A DNA stretch of 64,000 nucleotides from Ianthella basta. Taxonomy: Eukaryota > Porifera > Demospongiae > Verongiida > Ianthellidae. Below the pieces are notes generated by a model. That model was not told where the DNA came from and made no database searches. It saw nothing but the letters and a program-made list of their open reading frames with translations. The stretch is from NCBI GenBank assembly GCA_964019415.1, contig OZ025871.1, positions 6,555,713 to 6,619,712 on the forward strand, written 5' to 3'. Below are positions 36,401-47,572 of this stretch, piece by piece. How positions within the stretch are numbered: position 1 is the stretch's first letter; every line of letters starts with the position of its first letter. The translations under genes and the position numbers were made by a program.

Positions 36401-38940
36401 TGCATTGCACACTAGTCTACAAAAAGGTGCTCTTGTTTGTTCATGCCAATCCTAGAACCCATTTAAGGCTATCTATCATTCACCACATCCTACCTCTAGC
36501 AGAGCTGGTTTCCAAACAACTTATAATCTTTCAATGAATCACCCAAAACGTGGCCATTATTGACCTTCTGCCTCCTTGCCACCATTTATACTGACTATTT
36601 TTAATATATGCAAATGAGGATATAAAGTTATCATTTTATCAATATCTAAAATTGAAAAGATGTGAAATATGCCTTTGGCTCACCAATGCATCTCGCAATA
36701 ATTCTTTAAAATTTGCACGAAAAGGAAATGCAAAACTTTAATTGCACCAAGGGATGCACATCTTCATGTTTATGCACATAGAGTGACTATCAACTATTCT
36801 CCATATTAAATCATTATGTAGGTAAGCTAATTAAAAAATCACTGCATGTGTATACATTCTTCTTAGACTAGCTGCTGTCCACATGTGCACAGAGCCACAT
36901 ACATCTATGCCCTCAAATGTCACAGCTCACACTGACAACCACCTCTATTTATATACAAGCCACTTGTATACCAATCTTATGAAGATCACACAGCTTACCT
37001 GTACTTATTGCACTGGACATTATGTAGGGACAACAGAGAGATACAGTATTATATGCTAAACAAGCACAGCACCTGAGCCTTGTAGAGGTTCATTACTGTG
37101 TGGTCATGATTCCAGCTAGGTTTAGTGAGCTTCAAGCACTGTGACAGTATTCCCTACAAATGGGTATATAAGATGTTTTGATCTATGGATCTTCATCAGC
37201 TGTAATACAAAACTTTGGGAGTGTGGCATTAAATAAGGCAGAACAACACCAACCAACTCCACTATGGAAAGCAAGACACCTACAGTCAGTGAACGGATTG
37301 AGATGTGAAAACAGTAACATCATCCAGAAGCACCCTCAGTACCTCCCTATAGTGAAGGTGAGGCAGCCAAGACCAGACAGGAAGAATGAAATTGTGGTGA
37401 CCCCCCTGGACCAATCAGCACCAGGTCAACTGTGAAGCTGCCACAGTCAAACATATGAGTGGAAGGAAGCTATTGGAGAAGAAAGGTCCTAGAGGCCCTA
37501 TACACATCCACCAGCAACACCAGACATCAAACTGGACTGTGGCATCACTCCACCTGGCTCCCCTTGCTGGACAGGCCTTCTTCCCACTGCCCCCTTTGAG
37601 GACCCCCCCCCCCAGACCACCTCATTGTACCTCCCATCCCACCCCCTTTAATTTAATACCCATCACCGCCCTTGGCTGATAATTTGATGCATCCATCACA
37701 TCACCGCACATTATGCAACTTCCCACCAAGCTCTACATACCTAATGACACACCCACCCCTATTCAGTGTCGTGTTTCCTAAGTATAGTATCGATATCACA
37801 GCTGAGGAAGATCCACAAATCAAAATGTCCTGTACCCATTTGAAGTGAATAGTGCATGCACTTGAAGCTCACAAATTCCCCCCACATCTGAGCCCTGACT
37901 GCATGCAGTGTACAAAAAACAAAGTATAGCTATTGAAGATATACATGCAGTAATGTTTAGTTTAGTGCTGTAATGCTCAGTGTGGTTGACCTCACACATG
38001 TCCATAGCCACTAAGGGGAAAGTCATTTTTTTGTGAGGGTATATGGCATTTTATATTAGTCATACTGCGATGTTTAGAATGTCACAATCACTGCTAATAA
38101 AAGAAAGACCCCACACACTAAGTATTACACACATGCATGCACACATATCCTAGCTTTGTCCATGCACACATAAGTTGCACAGGCACATCCTATGTATGCT
38201 CCATTTACTCCACTCCACTATGCATTTATATAACTGCTAACATTATTGTCACATCTATAGTGCCATTGCTAGCTCCTCAGAGAGACAAGCATCATCTGGC
38301 ACTCTACACAATACCACCAAACTGAATCAGGAGCAATTTCTATCATTATGCTTGTCAATCACGAATTGACCAATAATTCTATGATGTAGCACATAGTGTA
38401 CAGTGTGTGGACAAATCATTCACCTGGTGTGCCTTCTGATTAACAGGCAATGGCAAAAGCAAATGTAGAGTGCTTTTTCATGCACAAAAAAGGGGAGAAG
38501 CAACTGCTAGCAGGGGATGATGGTGTGGTGTTGTTTGAGTGAGTCTTAGGGGTTGAAATTACACGTTAGTAGCTAGATATGTCCTTGGAATGTATCTGAT
38601 GTCTAAAACTGCTCCACACTTCTTCCTTAATTAACTGTTGATCTATCAGTCTCTATTGTTTAGGCAGTGTTAAATGTTGACCGCCACATGGCATTGACGT
38701 ATAGTTAAGACTTCAACCTCCGTGCTAGAGTGTGCCAACTTGCTCTGCCTAATATTAGCTAGCTATAGCTTGCAAGCTAGTTAGGCCATCACCTGTCAGT
38801 GGGCAGTCACTTGATGCTGAATGAGCTAGCTACCTCAACTGAAAACAGTTACAAATGTCCACGTAGCTACAGTAATCTAAAATGTTGGCAAATCCTTAGT
38901 CTCGCACGCGAGACCAGCAGTAATCATAAAAACCCTGGAG
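33466..38940. other. Intergenic region between genes A and B
   Basis: AT-richer sequence with a short CA run (34436-34454), a C run (37600-37611) and unconnected short frames. The frame at 37178-37435 and the TCTYCTGHYVG string near 37000 are discussed under rejected items. Probably 3' flank of gene A and 5' flank of gene B. Confidence 0.5.
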
Positions 38941-38948
38941 CAAAAATT

Positions 38949-38970
38949 GTGACGTCATGGCCGCCATTTT
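38949..38970 (+). promoter_or_regulatory. Putative gene B core promoter (CRE plus YY1)
   Basis: TGACGTCA directly overlaps GGCCGCCATTTTC, a YY1-type site. Transcription from TATA-less animal promoters often begins at such sites. A strong donor (GGTAAG/GTAAGT near 39130) follows, then the first coding exon at 39429, so the intervening bases are probably a 5' UTR exon. Confidence 0.45.
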
Positions 38971-39129
38971 CGGAATTCCCCTCCCCACTCTTCTCTTGGT
39001 CGCCTGTGAACACGATCGGTGGTTTTGGACTCTTCCCACGATCCGTGTCGTCACTGAGGACGCCAAGAAGGTGTGATAACTTGTACTCTTGACCCTTCAT
39101 GGAATTTCCAACTTACGCTGATGGGTAAG
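38971..39129 (+). other. Putative gene B 5' UTR exon
   Basis: Lies between the promoter motifs and GTAAGT. The ATGs inside give short frames that stop before or at the donor, so they could act as upstream frames. Inferred only from position and donor. Confidence 0.35.
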
Positions 39130-39431
39130 GTAAGTTTTTATCAACTTTACTGTCAGAGATCGTAGCTACATCCATCAAACGTCACCCTTTTCTGAAGCTT
39201 GGCGGCTCTAATCTCGCTTGCCTTCTCTGTTAATCATTGATTTGTCATGTCTTCTCTCTGTATACGCTATGTTATCTGTTTGTTTCGTGCCACCTTCTTT
39301 ACACGTGTATTTAACTACGCTATGTGTTAGATAGCAGTTAGCTACAGCCTAGGTAGATGTACTGGTTTACATGCATTAGTATGAGCTAAAATGTCTCAAT
39401 CCTGTTCCCTCATTCTGTCCTGCTGTAGACC

Positions 39432-39711
39432 ATGAGACCTGATCGGTGTAGAGTGTATACTGCACCTGTCCGCCGCCTCCCTCATACACCCTACATCCTG
39501 GTCTACTTCAATGATGCCACACTCGGACGTATTGGAGAACAGATGAAGCTCCTTCTGCTAACACAGATTGTTGTTGTCTTCATTCTGTATCTACTCCTTT
39601 TACTAACACTGACAGTTGTTCTCAGTCTGTATTTTCTATATCTGTTGGCTGTGGAAGAGCTCAGCACATCTCCAGCACCATTGATAGCAGATAGTGGAAT
39701 GCTAGTATCAG
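39432..39711 (+). CDS. Gene B first coding exon, hydrophobic leader
   Basis: Begins at ATG in ACCATGAG after a TGCTGTAG acceptor and ends at TATCAG/GTAGGT, phase 1. After a basic start (MRPDRCRVYTAPVRRLPH) it has a long membrane-type stretch, residues about 40-75, including LLTQIVVVFILYLLLLLTLT and VVLSLYFLYLLAV, then a polar tail EELSTSPAPLIADSG. It is long enough for one long or two short transmembrane helices. No family recognised. It would form the N terminus of the protein released upstream of the 2A site. Confidence 0.55.
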
Positions 39712-39841
39712 GTAGGTGCAATGAGTGTTGTATGTACAAGAGTTAGTGGAAGGAGGAATGGGGTAGATCTGAGGATTGTATAATTATGTTACCATACTAC
39801 TGTTGAGAGACCTCACTGACTTCATACACTTTGTTCACCAG

Positions 39842-39865
39842 TTGCTGCTGTTGGCATATTATATG
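39842..39865 (+). CDS. Gene B candidate micro-exon
   Basis: CACCAG acceptor and GTAATG donor around 24 nt, phase 1 to 1, encoding AAVGILY. It could be skipped without changing the frame, since 39711 ends in phase 1 and 39973 starts in phase 1. Confidence 0.25.
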
Positions 39866-39972
39866 GTAATGACCTCATTTGGAGTAATGCACGTTGATTT
39901 CTTCACTTCATTGTGGGTGGATGAAATGTGAGCAGCTGATGTTATCCACTTTTTCTGAACTACCACTCTCAG

Positions 39973-40067
39973 TTGTACAAACATTTTATGGAGTTCGTAT
40001 TGGAAGTGGTGACTTTGAGCCACTGCCAAACATGTGCCTACATGTGATGATATGGATACGTGATAAG
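39973..40067 (+). CDS. Gene B leader exon, polar segment
   Basis: CTCTCAG acceptor and GTGAGG donor, 95 nt, phase 1 to 0. It reads VQTFYGVRIGSGDFEPLP then NMCLHVMIWIRDK. No domain recognised. Confidence 0.42.
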
Positions 40068-41501
40068 GTGAGGAAGAGTGGCCGATGTGCTGTTTTGTGG
40101 CCATCTCAATATGTTGTATGTTGCAGTCAATGTATGACTCCATTATTGTAATGTGTGATCAAGAGTAAACTGACTTAGCACAGGCAATTGCAATCACAGA
40201 ATGCCGGTGTAACAAGATTTCAGTCCCCCCCCCCCCCCCCCTCGGAACTCCAATCCTGGTATACAGGTTCCAGCGGACCAGGCCTCCTAGGATTACGGTT
40301 CCCCCCCAGAACGTGCCATCTTAGAATGCAAGTTCCCCCCTGTTGGGTTTGACGCTTAGGACCATAGTTACCCCATTTAGGATACCAGTTCCCCCCATGT
40401 CAGGCACTGCTAGGGGAGTCATTGTGTTCTTCCACAGTGACTGGCGACTTTGGGATTCAAGTGCCTTAGCTACTTTGTAGGCTCTCCATGATGCTTACAG
40501 TTTCTTATCTTTGGGGAATTGGCTTCCAGCCTTCTAATACGTGTGCTGCACATGCAAACAGGCTTCCCAGATATTTATGACATCGCAATTCTGCTCACTA
40601 CAAGACAATGCATGTAAGTAATAGATGGTAATACATGCATTATGCTATTAAATTTTGCTGTTAAAATATTGCTATTAGCTAGCTAGCATTTTAATTTATG
40701 TTCAAACTAGAGCCTACAGGATAGCTACGTGATTTTATGACGTGATGATGATTTGCATGTTCTACATTGACATTCACATGGTACACTTGCTAGGGGAGGA
40801 TGAAGGTGTAGCAGTGGTGGGCAGATGATGTCTTGGGGTAGGGTGGATTTGCTGGGAGAGGATGAAGGTTTGGCAGTGGTGGTGGCAGATGTCAGTAGCA
40901 TGGTTGATTTGTCTTTATGTTCATAGTACATCTTTAGTCTGCAGGAGTTTACTGCCGTCCTTAGTGGTTTCCCACTTTTGTTTTCCACCTTGTATAGTCC
41001 AGGCATTGTCATTATTTTGTGTGGTCCAAACTACCTTTCGTCTAGCTTGACACTCATTCTATGACTTATACAAATACAGCCAACATCACCATACACCTAT
41101 AATTTTACGTGCCCAAATATTATAATATATAGCCCACCACATGCTACCATTCCATGGCACCACTTCCATGACACCACTGCCACCACCATGCACTACATCA
41201 CAGTGCAAGTTGCAATCTGTGCATGCAGTATATGTGTAAGTGCTATTAGAAACAAGACCACCAGTGCAAGTTTCCAAGGGTAACAAACCTGAGTGCAGGT
41301 ACAGTGTTTGTGCTATATATACCACCAGAAACATGGAGACGAAAGCATGCATGACTGCAGGTTGCATGCATGTGAGACTATTCTTCAACATTTGCTTTTG
41401 CTTTTATGACACTTATTTTACTCTATATTCTACTTAGTATGAATTTAAAGCCATTTCAGAAAGGGTTGGTTCTCTAATACCAGCTTCACAACAGGGTTGA
41501 A

Positions 41502-41550
41502 AACCTTGCCGACGTTTCGACCAGATGCTCTGGTCTTCTTCAGGGCGAAG
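41502..41550 (-). ncRNA. Hammerhead-ribozyme-like motif, left arm
   Basis: Minus-strand counterpart of the motif at 41933-41979, carried by the inverted left arm. The same core strings CTGAAGA, GACCAG/CTGGTC and GAAACGTC are present. Confidence 0.4.
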
Positions 41551-41932
41551 ATATGCTAGTGCGAGCACGGATCATATTTATAGCCTAGCATCTCATCATG
41601 CGCTGTCACCGGAAGCCACATCAAGGGGTGTCACCGGAAGTTGCGGGATTGCCTTCCTCAAGGCGGCCATCCAACATCCAGGCAGCTCCAGCCCAACAGT
41701 GATCGACCAAGCCAGGACCCCCAAAGAACTGATGCTCAAGGAGGCAATCCACATCAGGCTGAACCACCCCTCTCTCAACAGGGATGGTGGGCTGGAGCTG
41801 CCTGGATGTTGGATGGCCGCCTTGAGGAAGGCAATCCCGCAACTTCCGGTGACACCCCTTGATGTGGCTTCCGGTGACAGCGCATGATGAGATGCTAGGC
41901 TATAAATATGATCCGTGCTCGCGCTAGCATAT

Positions 41933-41979
41933 CTTCGCCCTGAAGAAGACCAGAGCATCTGGTCGAAACGTCGGCAAGG
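41933..41979 (+). ncRNA. Hammerhead-ribozyme-like motif, right arm
   Basis: The string CTTCGCC-CTGAAGA-A-GACCAG-AGCAT-CTGGTC-GAAA-CGTC-GGCAAGG has the hammerhead order. CTGANGA and GAAA are the conserved core. GACCAG/CTGGTC forms stem II. GCC/GGC, with a few outer pairs, forms stem I. ACGT is a self-complementary stem III, as in the dimeric hammerheads reported from Penelope-like elements. One extra A between the core and stem II departs from the consensus, so activity is uncertain. Confidence 0.45.
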
Positions 41980-42977
41980 TTTTCAACCCTGTTGTGAAGC
42001 TGGTATTAGAGAACCAACCCTTTCTGATGCCTGAGCCAGCTGATAAGCCCTCACTTCATTAAAGCCATTTTCTGTATTTTGTATTGAACCCGATTGAAAT
42101 TGAAATTAGACCAAACTGGATTGCATGGCTATTTACTGTTGTACTGTTACCACCACATTTGGTGGCAATGAACAACCAAGCATAGTGGTAACAGACCACC
42201 ATACATACGTGGTGGATTAATAACACCAAATTTGGTGGCTTATTTAAGGACAATGAAAATCCATTAACTACTGCATGCATGCATGCATTATGATTTCAGT
42301 CAGTGCAGAGCCATGGTCAGCTGAATATGGTGATAACGATCATTCACAATAACGTGCACTAGCTTGCAGCTGCAGCTGCACTCTACTTTAATTAAAGTTT
42401 ACTTTAGTTGATACACTTCTACATTTAAGCTCTCTCTCTGTCTCAAGCTGTGCATATAAACTCGCTATAAGCAAGGCCAGAGGAGGAGACAAATATGTCT
42501 TTGATCATCGTAAAACCTGGCGTCTACTGTCACATACTGATTCGTATTGTGCTGTCTGTGCTGGCAGTCTGGGAAACCAGAATCTGAATTGATCACAATT
42601 AACACTCAATTATGCGTGTGCATGATACTGACCTATGCCGTTTATTATATGCTCCTCATTGTTTTACTGTACTGTGTTACAATTTATGAATATTTGCTAT
42701 TAAAAAATGTATTGTGCCACCTACACTTTGTCCCAGCCGGTTGCCCCAAACATACGCAGTCGTTGAGGTAGCTATACGTAGATTTGCGCACATCTGAAAC
42801 GCCGCTACGTTCCCAGGACCAGCTGACTTCTTATGTGGAACTCCCATACTAGGACAGGCATTCTGCAGGCATGGTTTCGCAGGGGGGAACTGAAATCCTA
42901 GAAGGGGACCTCCAGTCCTAGGATTCCAGTTCTGGGGGAACTGATATCCGGGGGGAACTGATATCCTGTTACACCGG

Positions 42978-44312
42978 ACATGTTTCCTGATGATCTTATA
43001 GTCAGCTGCATACGTACAAGCTGATTTGTTGATGATCGTGGCATCAAGAAGGCCTTATGTGTCCACTAACTTGGCGGGTGAATTGCTCACTGCAGCCACC
43101 GAACAACTCGCATAGTGCAAGGTCTGTTCTTATGTTAGTGGACCCTTGTCATCATTCTGTGATGGCCTTGATTGTGTGGTCTTTGGCTGCTGTATGTTGG
43201 GTAGTTGGTTTATAGGGCGAGGAGGGTGAACAGGTCAGGTTGGCTACTTGGCTGATCGAAACTCCACTGTAGGGTGTAAGTCATGGTCTAATACCGGCCA
43301 AGTGATGGCTTTTCCCTCCCTCACCTATCCAGTTCAGTCATGGCTTATGCATTGGGTTGGTCATTAGTAATTATAATAATTAATGGAACAGGAAATAGCA
43401 TCAATTGATGATCCCAATACAGGCACATTTACTCATGCATGTGTACACAATCTGACCATCCTGATAGCTAGCACCTGCAATCTTCATTGATCGAAACTCT
43501 CACTGCTCTTGCTTGCGTGTATATACCCTGGAGTGTCTCTCTCATTCAGGACTCAAGATTGAATGCACATGTGATTATGTTGCTGTACCATGTGTACAGT
43601 TTTGCTAATAATGTATACGTACTGTGGTCACAAAATTCTGCAACTGCCAGCTAGCATAAGATACTAGTCACCATATGATGGAAGTGATGGTGAGAGTAGC
43701 GGGGACGTTCATACTGACGCTACAAAATGTGAGCATTTGGTCACATGACTGAAAAAAGCCGACGACATGTTTCCTGTAGTTAGCTTGCATTATTTCCAGC
43801 ATCTTCAAGGATCCTTTTGGTCCTCCAGTGTGTTGTTACTTGTCAAGAGCATCTGCATAGGAGTGCAGGATTGCAATCCAAGGTGTTTTTTGTGGCTACA
43901 AACCTAGTCAGAAATACCTGACAGTTTCCTTTATCATCACCCCTGCACTCAGTGCGGTGTTGTCACCCACATGGCACCATTGTTTGTACACATGCATTTC
44001 ATCCACTAGTTTCTACCAGTCATCACTTTGGCTGTCGTTGTCACCTTGATGGTAGATTACATGTAGTGTGACCGACTAATTGTGACCGTAATGTCACCAC
44101 CATTCTACTACAGTGTTACTGCTGCCTAAAGTAGCCTACCTCCCCTAAACCCCTGACACTACCAACACAGTACATTGTACCTTCTTAGATCTGAAATATT
44201 GAATGGCAGTATTAGTGTTAGTATCAAGTAGGCCATTATACTGTACTGTGTTAGTGTTTGTGGAACAGTCATGAACAGACTATTACTAACTGTAATTTAC
44301 TGTTTCTTGTAG
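42978..44312. other. Intron of gene B, nothing recognised
   Basis: No frame, repeat partner or domain seen. An additional in-phase exon could be missed here. Confidence 0.4.
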
Positions 44313-44547
44313 GCATACGTAATTCCTGAAAAGGTGAACAGTCTACCCCATTACTTGCTAGGCAGGAAATGTTGCAAGAGATTTAAATCGGTTCTGAAAC
44401 AGATGGCTGCACCAGTCGCCAAGTCCCTTCAGCTAGCTGTGGTGGCTGGTCTGTTCATCTGCCAAGTCCTGTCATCACTTCTATCAATAGCTGTGCACTC
44501 TTGTTCAGCTGAAAGCAAGAGAAGTCACAGTGCAGCTTCATCAGCAG
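44313..44547 (+). CDS. Gene B leader exon with second hydrophobic segment
   Basis: TTGTAG acceptor and GTACAG donor, 235 nt, phase 0 to 1. A basic region (HYLLGRKCCKRFKSVLKQ) is followed by SLQLAVVAGLFICQVLSSLL, a likely membrane helix, and a Ser/Lys/Arg tail. The basic-then-hydrophobic arrangement suggests membrane insertion. Confidence 0.55.
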
Positions 44548-44647
44548 GTACAGTGAATGTTATGCCAGCAAATTGTCTTCCTAAATATGCATCACATTAT
44601 TATGTGACACATTTTACACTAGTGCTATTTATTACTGTCAATTGTAG

Positions 44648-44744
44648 GGTCAAGCTGCCGGCACTGGAAGAACTGCATTTCCAAGTACATATTTGCTCAC
44701 AGTTCTTTGAGTCTAGTCATTGCCTGCATTTCAGTTAGGAAGAG
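44648..44744 (+). CDS. Gene B leader exon with third hydrophobic segment
   Basis: ATTGTAG acceptor and consensus GTAAGT donor, 97 nt, phase 1 to 2. It reads SSCRHWKNCISKYIFAHSSL then SLVIACISVRKR, a Cys-containing stretch and a short hydrophobic run. The unusual phase 2 end is matched exactly by the next exon. Confidence 0.5.
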
Positions 44745-45725
44745 GTAAGTTCTAATGGTAAATGGACATCATGCTAGCCGTTGTCATTGTAAGTTGTTGC
44801 CATGCATTATGTGATGCACAAGGGCCCCATCACAGAAATGGAGCGGCTGGAGCAATTTTTCATTTGAAGGCTGACCAGCCTATGGGTACCTCCTACTACC
44901 TGTACTGGGTTGGGAGACCACGGATGTGTTGAATAACGTGTTAACCACTGGTATAAAAGATTGGTTAGGATATAGAGATGTTTCAGGAATCCACAATGTA
45001 TGTGTATAGAGGTGTCACTGTGTCTAATATTATGTAATTCTTGGCAACCTAAAGTGTTTAGGAAGCCCATTTAGTGATGAAGTGCATGTACGATGCTCCC
45101 TTAATACACCTTGTTCTCATTTCATTCCATTTTCCCATGTTCCAATATGATCTTGCCATAATTTAGAGGATGGTGTGGGTGATAAGATGATGTTAATGGA
45201 TTAATTGCCTTGTACCATGCTTGCTGCTCCATTGCTTGTTGAATGAGAATGGTCTGGTCTGATGAAGACTTTTGATTTAATGGTGCTTTGATATATGCCC
45301 ATGGCCAAGTATGTATCATAATGATACAGTAGGACCCTTATAATGTGGATACCCTTTGGAACAAGAAAAGTGTTCTGATTATAGTGTGTCGACCCTCATT
45401 TTATGGGAAGTTTACAATAGTAAAATAGGATGAATTAATCATTGGGACAATTGCCAGCGTCCATAATGGGGCGTGTCTACTTTTCAGGGTGTCCACAAGG
45501 CTGGGTTCCACTGTAACTATTTTAGCTATCATTATCCTGGTAAACTGAATATTGGAACGTACTTGCCGATGCATACATTATTATGTAGCTTCAATTTCAT
45601 TGAATATAGTTTTGCTATACCATTCGAATACATTTTGCACCAATTTTAGTGGAATGTTATTTATTTAATTGTGCAATGGATATGTAACTTCACTGCTAAC
45701 AGATTTTGCATTTCTACTTTCGTAG

Positions 45726-45861
45726 CTGCCGAATGGACCAGATCATTACTAATGTGTTAAGTGGGGTAGCTCCACAAGTTGAAACAGCCAAGAAGAGTGT
45801 CAGAAGGAAGTGTGGTTGTTCTTCAAAGTCATTCTCTATTCAGTGGACGTATAAGATACCA
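45726..45861 (+). CDS. Gene B leader exon, basic Cys segment
   Basis: TTCGTAG acceptor and GTGAGT donor, 136 nt, phase 2 to 0. It contains MDQIITNVLSGVAPQVETAK then KSVRRKCGCSSKS. No domain recognised. Confidence 0.5.
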
Positions 45862-45965
45862 GTGAGTACCATGACACTCCAGCTGCATGCTACTGCAGCT
45901 AGCACAGTATCATATTTTGTTCGTAGTCTTTTCCATCACTCCTAGTTACGATGCTCTCCTCACAG

Positions 45966-46083
45966 GTCCTACCCTTGTTGGCTCAGGCTGTATCTGTTGC
46001 ATTTCTCAGCCTCCTGTTGATCTTGGCTGGAGATGTAGAGGTCAACCCTGGCCCTGGAAAAGGGAAGGAGAGAGCATCAGCAG
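45966..46083 (+). CDS. Gene B exon with 2A ribosome-skipping motif
   Basis: CCTCACAG acceptor and GTTTGT donor, 118 nt, phase 0 to 1. A hydrophobic run (AQAVSVAFLSLLLIL) leads directly into AGDVEVNPGP, an exact match to the 2A consensus D-V/I-E-x-N-P-G-P. In known 2A sequences the ribosome fails to join the last Gly and Pro, releasing the upstream chain and continuing translation. In the model the split falls after residue 318, and the downstream product begins P-GKGKERASA then the CARD. 2A motifs are known upstream of sea-urchin NLR-type proteins, where the peptide can also act as a signal sequence; the hydrophobic run here would suit that. Activity is not shown. Confidence 0.75.
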
Positions 46084-46533
46084 GTTTGTAGCTGTTTTGG
46101 TATGTGCCATTATGCCTTCATGTACCATGCCTTTGAGTAATATTAATATTAAATGAGCATCAGGTTTGTTTTGGAAGTATTGTGGTAATGTGTGTGGTGG
46201 GAAACTGTTCTTCTGACTGACACCCAATTCAAGTAATATGTGAAACGTACATTGGTACGTGTATTTCTTCACCATCTATTAATATGATTATTTGTACGAA
46301 CATGTAATAGATTGGAAACTTGGCATGTCAATTAGATTTGTGAGAAGATTTGAGGAAAGGGACACTTATACAGGATATTGGGCTCATATTCGACAAGTAC
46401 GTATGATGTTATAAGACGAATTAATCAGAATCATATGAATTGGTTACAAGTTTCTGCACTTGGTAAAATTTTATACATAGCACGAAGTGACCCCTTTCTC
46501 ACATCTGCTCACATTTGTTAAATGTTGAACTGT

Positions 46534-46764
46534 GAATTCACTGAATCACTGACAAATGTCACCAATTGTGCTGTGGTTATATGGATTCAGTAAGCAAGCA
46601 TGTCAGGATTGCGATCCGTGAGGGCCATACCCTGTGAGCAGTTTGCAAGACGGTTGAGAAAGTCAAGTTTTGTCTTCTTCATTCTCGTGCACACATAACT
46701 TGCAAATAGAAACTGTACAATGCGTAGTTCAAGTGCCAAACCAGACCAGTTCTCTGGGGGTGTG
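46534..46764. repeat. Direct repeat left of the CARD exon
   Basis: About 230 bp closely matching 48060-48291 in the same orientation, for example around GATCCGTGAGGGCCATACCC and AAGTGCCAAACCAGA. The pair brackets the CARD exon 47573-47854. Confidence 0.85.
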
Positions 46765-47572
46765 TTACAATAGCCACAGTGCAGGTTACGTCACAGTGTG
46801 CACTGTGCTGTATAGATACTTTCTGTGTTTATCATTTCCCCACCTGCCCGAGAGATGTTGAAAACACTTCTCAACATGAGAAATGTTTAATTGCTGTACT
46901 CTAATCTAGATGTGTTTTGTAGCATTAAAGCTAAACAGAGTACTGGCAAGTGTTTGGAGGAGGAAGGTAGACACTAAGTAGAAACCATACTCATCACTTT
47001 CAACACAGAACTGCATCATGTCTTGAAGTTGTCTGAAAGACAGCCAATTGTAATTGTGTGGTACTGGACACTGTTAAGTTTCATAATCATGTCTGTGCAT
47101 GGGTGTGACGGAAGTCTTTAGTATGGAGATTATGTAAAAAACATGTAAATTACTGTTGTGCCTTCTGGTGGAAAGGCTGAATGACAATTGTGCTGTGAAT
47201 GACAAGTCATTATTCACAGCACAATTGCCCTGTCTAACTTCTTCATGGAATTAAGGCGTTCGACTTTCCTGCGCTGAATTTCAAATGATGATGCAGCCAC
47301 TCACCAAAATGCTTCAAGGTTTATTGGTGTATCTTTAGAATGGAATGGTTTAGAGACTAATCCCACTTTGAGAAGTTGGAGAATGCAATTGTACTGTTAA
47401 TGATGTCTTGCTTTGTCAGCCAGCCTTTACACTGAAAGCCAGCATGGTGAAACCGTATTGTTTATAGGACTTAACCTGCATGCAAATTTCATGCTATGTT
47501 CTTTGTGCTGTTATAACACATATGCTCATATGGACTCTTCCCTTACCATATTTGCATCCGTACCATCTATAG
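46765..47572. other. Intron between the 2A and CARD exons
   Basis: A short hairpin, GACAATTGTGCTGTGAATGA with its complement, lies at 47180-47230. Otherwise nothing recognised. Confidence 0.45.

Larger units (their letters stand above)
41457..42058 (+). mobile_element. Palindromic Penelope-like element insertion
   Basis: Flanked by TTAAAGCCATTT on both sides (41445-41456, 42059-42070). Arms 41461-41696 and 41790-42025 are inverted copies. The unique centre plus the right arm encode KEAIHIRLNHPSLNRDGG then LELPGCW, which I recognise as the C-terminal end of Penelope-like reverse transcriptase/GIY-YIG proteins. So this is a 5'-truncated element with an inverted copy of its own end. A 33 bp tail ending CCCTCACTTCA follows the right arm. 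Confidence 0.75.
40204..42977. mobile_element. 2.8 kb terminal-inverted-repeat element in a gene B intron
   Basis: The left end CCGGTGTAACAAGATTTCAG and the reverse complement of the right end, CCGGTGTAACAGGATATCAG, are nearly identical. Each end carries several iterations of a GGAT-CCAGTTCCCCCC motif (40215-40400 and 42880-42965), which may bind a transposase. No transposase frame is evident, so it is non-autonomous or gutted. A Penelope-like insertion (41457-42058) sits inside. No target duplication was found. Confidence 0.65.

Noticed and set aside
36970-37435. Possible GIY-YIG endonuclease trace (TCTYCTGHYVGTTERY) and an 85-codon frame after it
   Set aside because: The short string resembles a GIY-YIG start, but the frame stops at once and the following frame matches nothing; too weak to call.
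40561-40616. Candidate gene B exon between CAAACAG and GTAAGT
   Set aside because: Its phases do not join 40067 (phase 0 out) to 44313 (phase 0 in), and it lies inside the 2.8 kb transposon.
41596-41958. 120-codon minus-strand frame in the Penelope-like element
   Set aside because: Its ends duplicate the plus-strand frame only because the arms are inverted repeats; the centre has no Penelope-like sequence on this strand.
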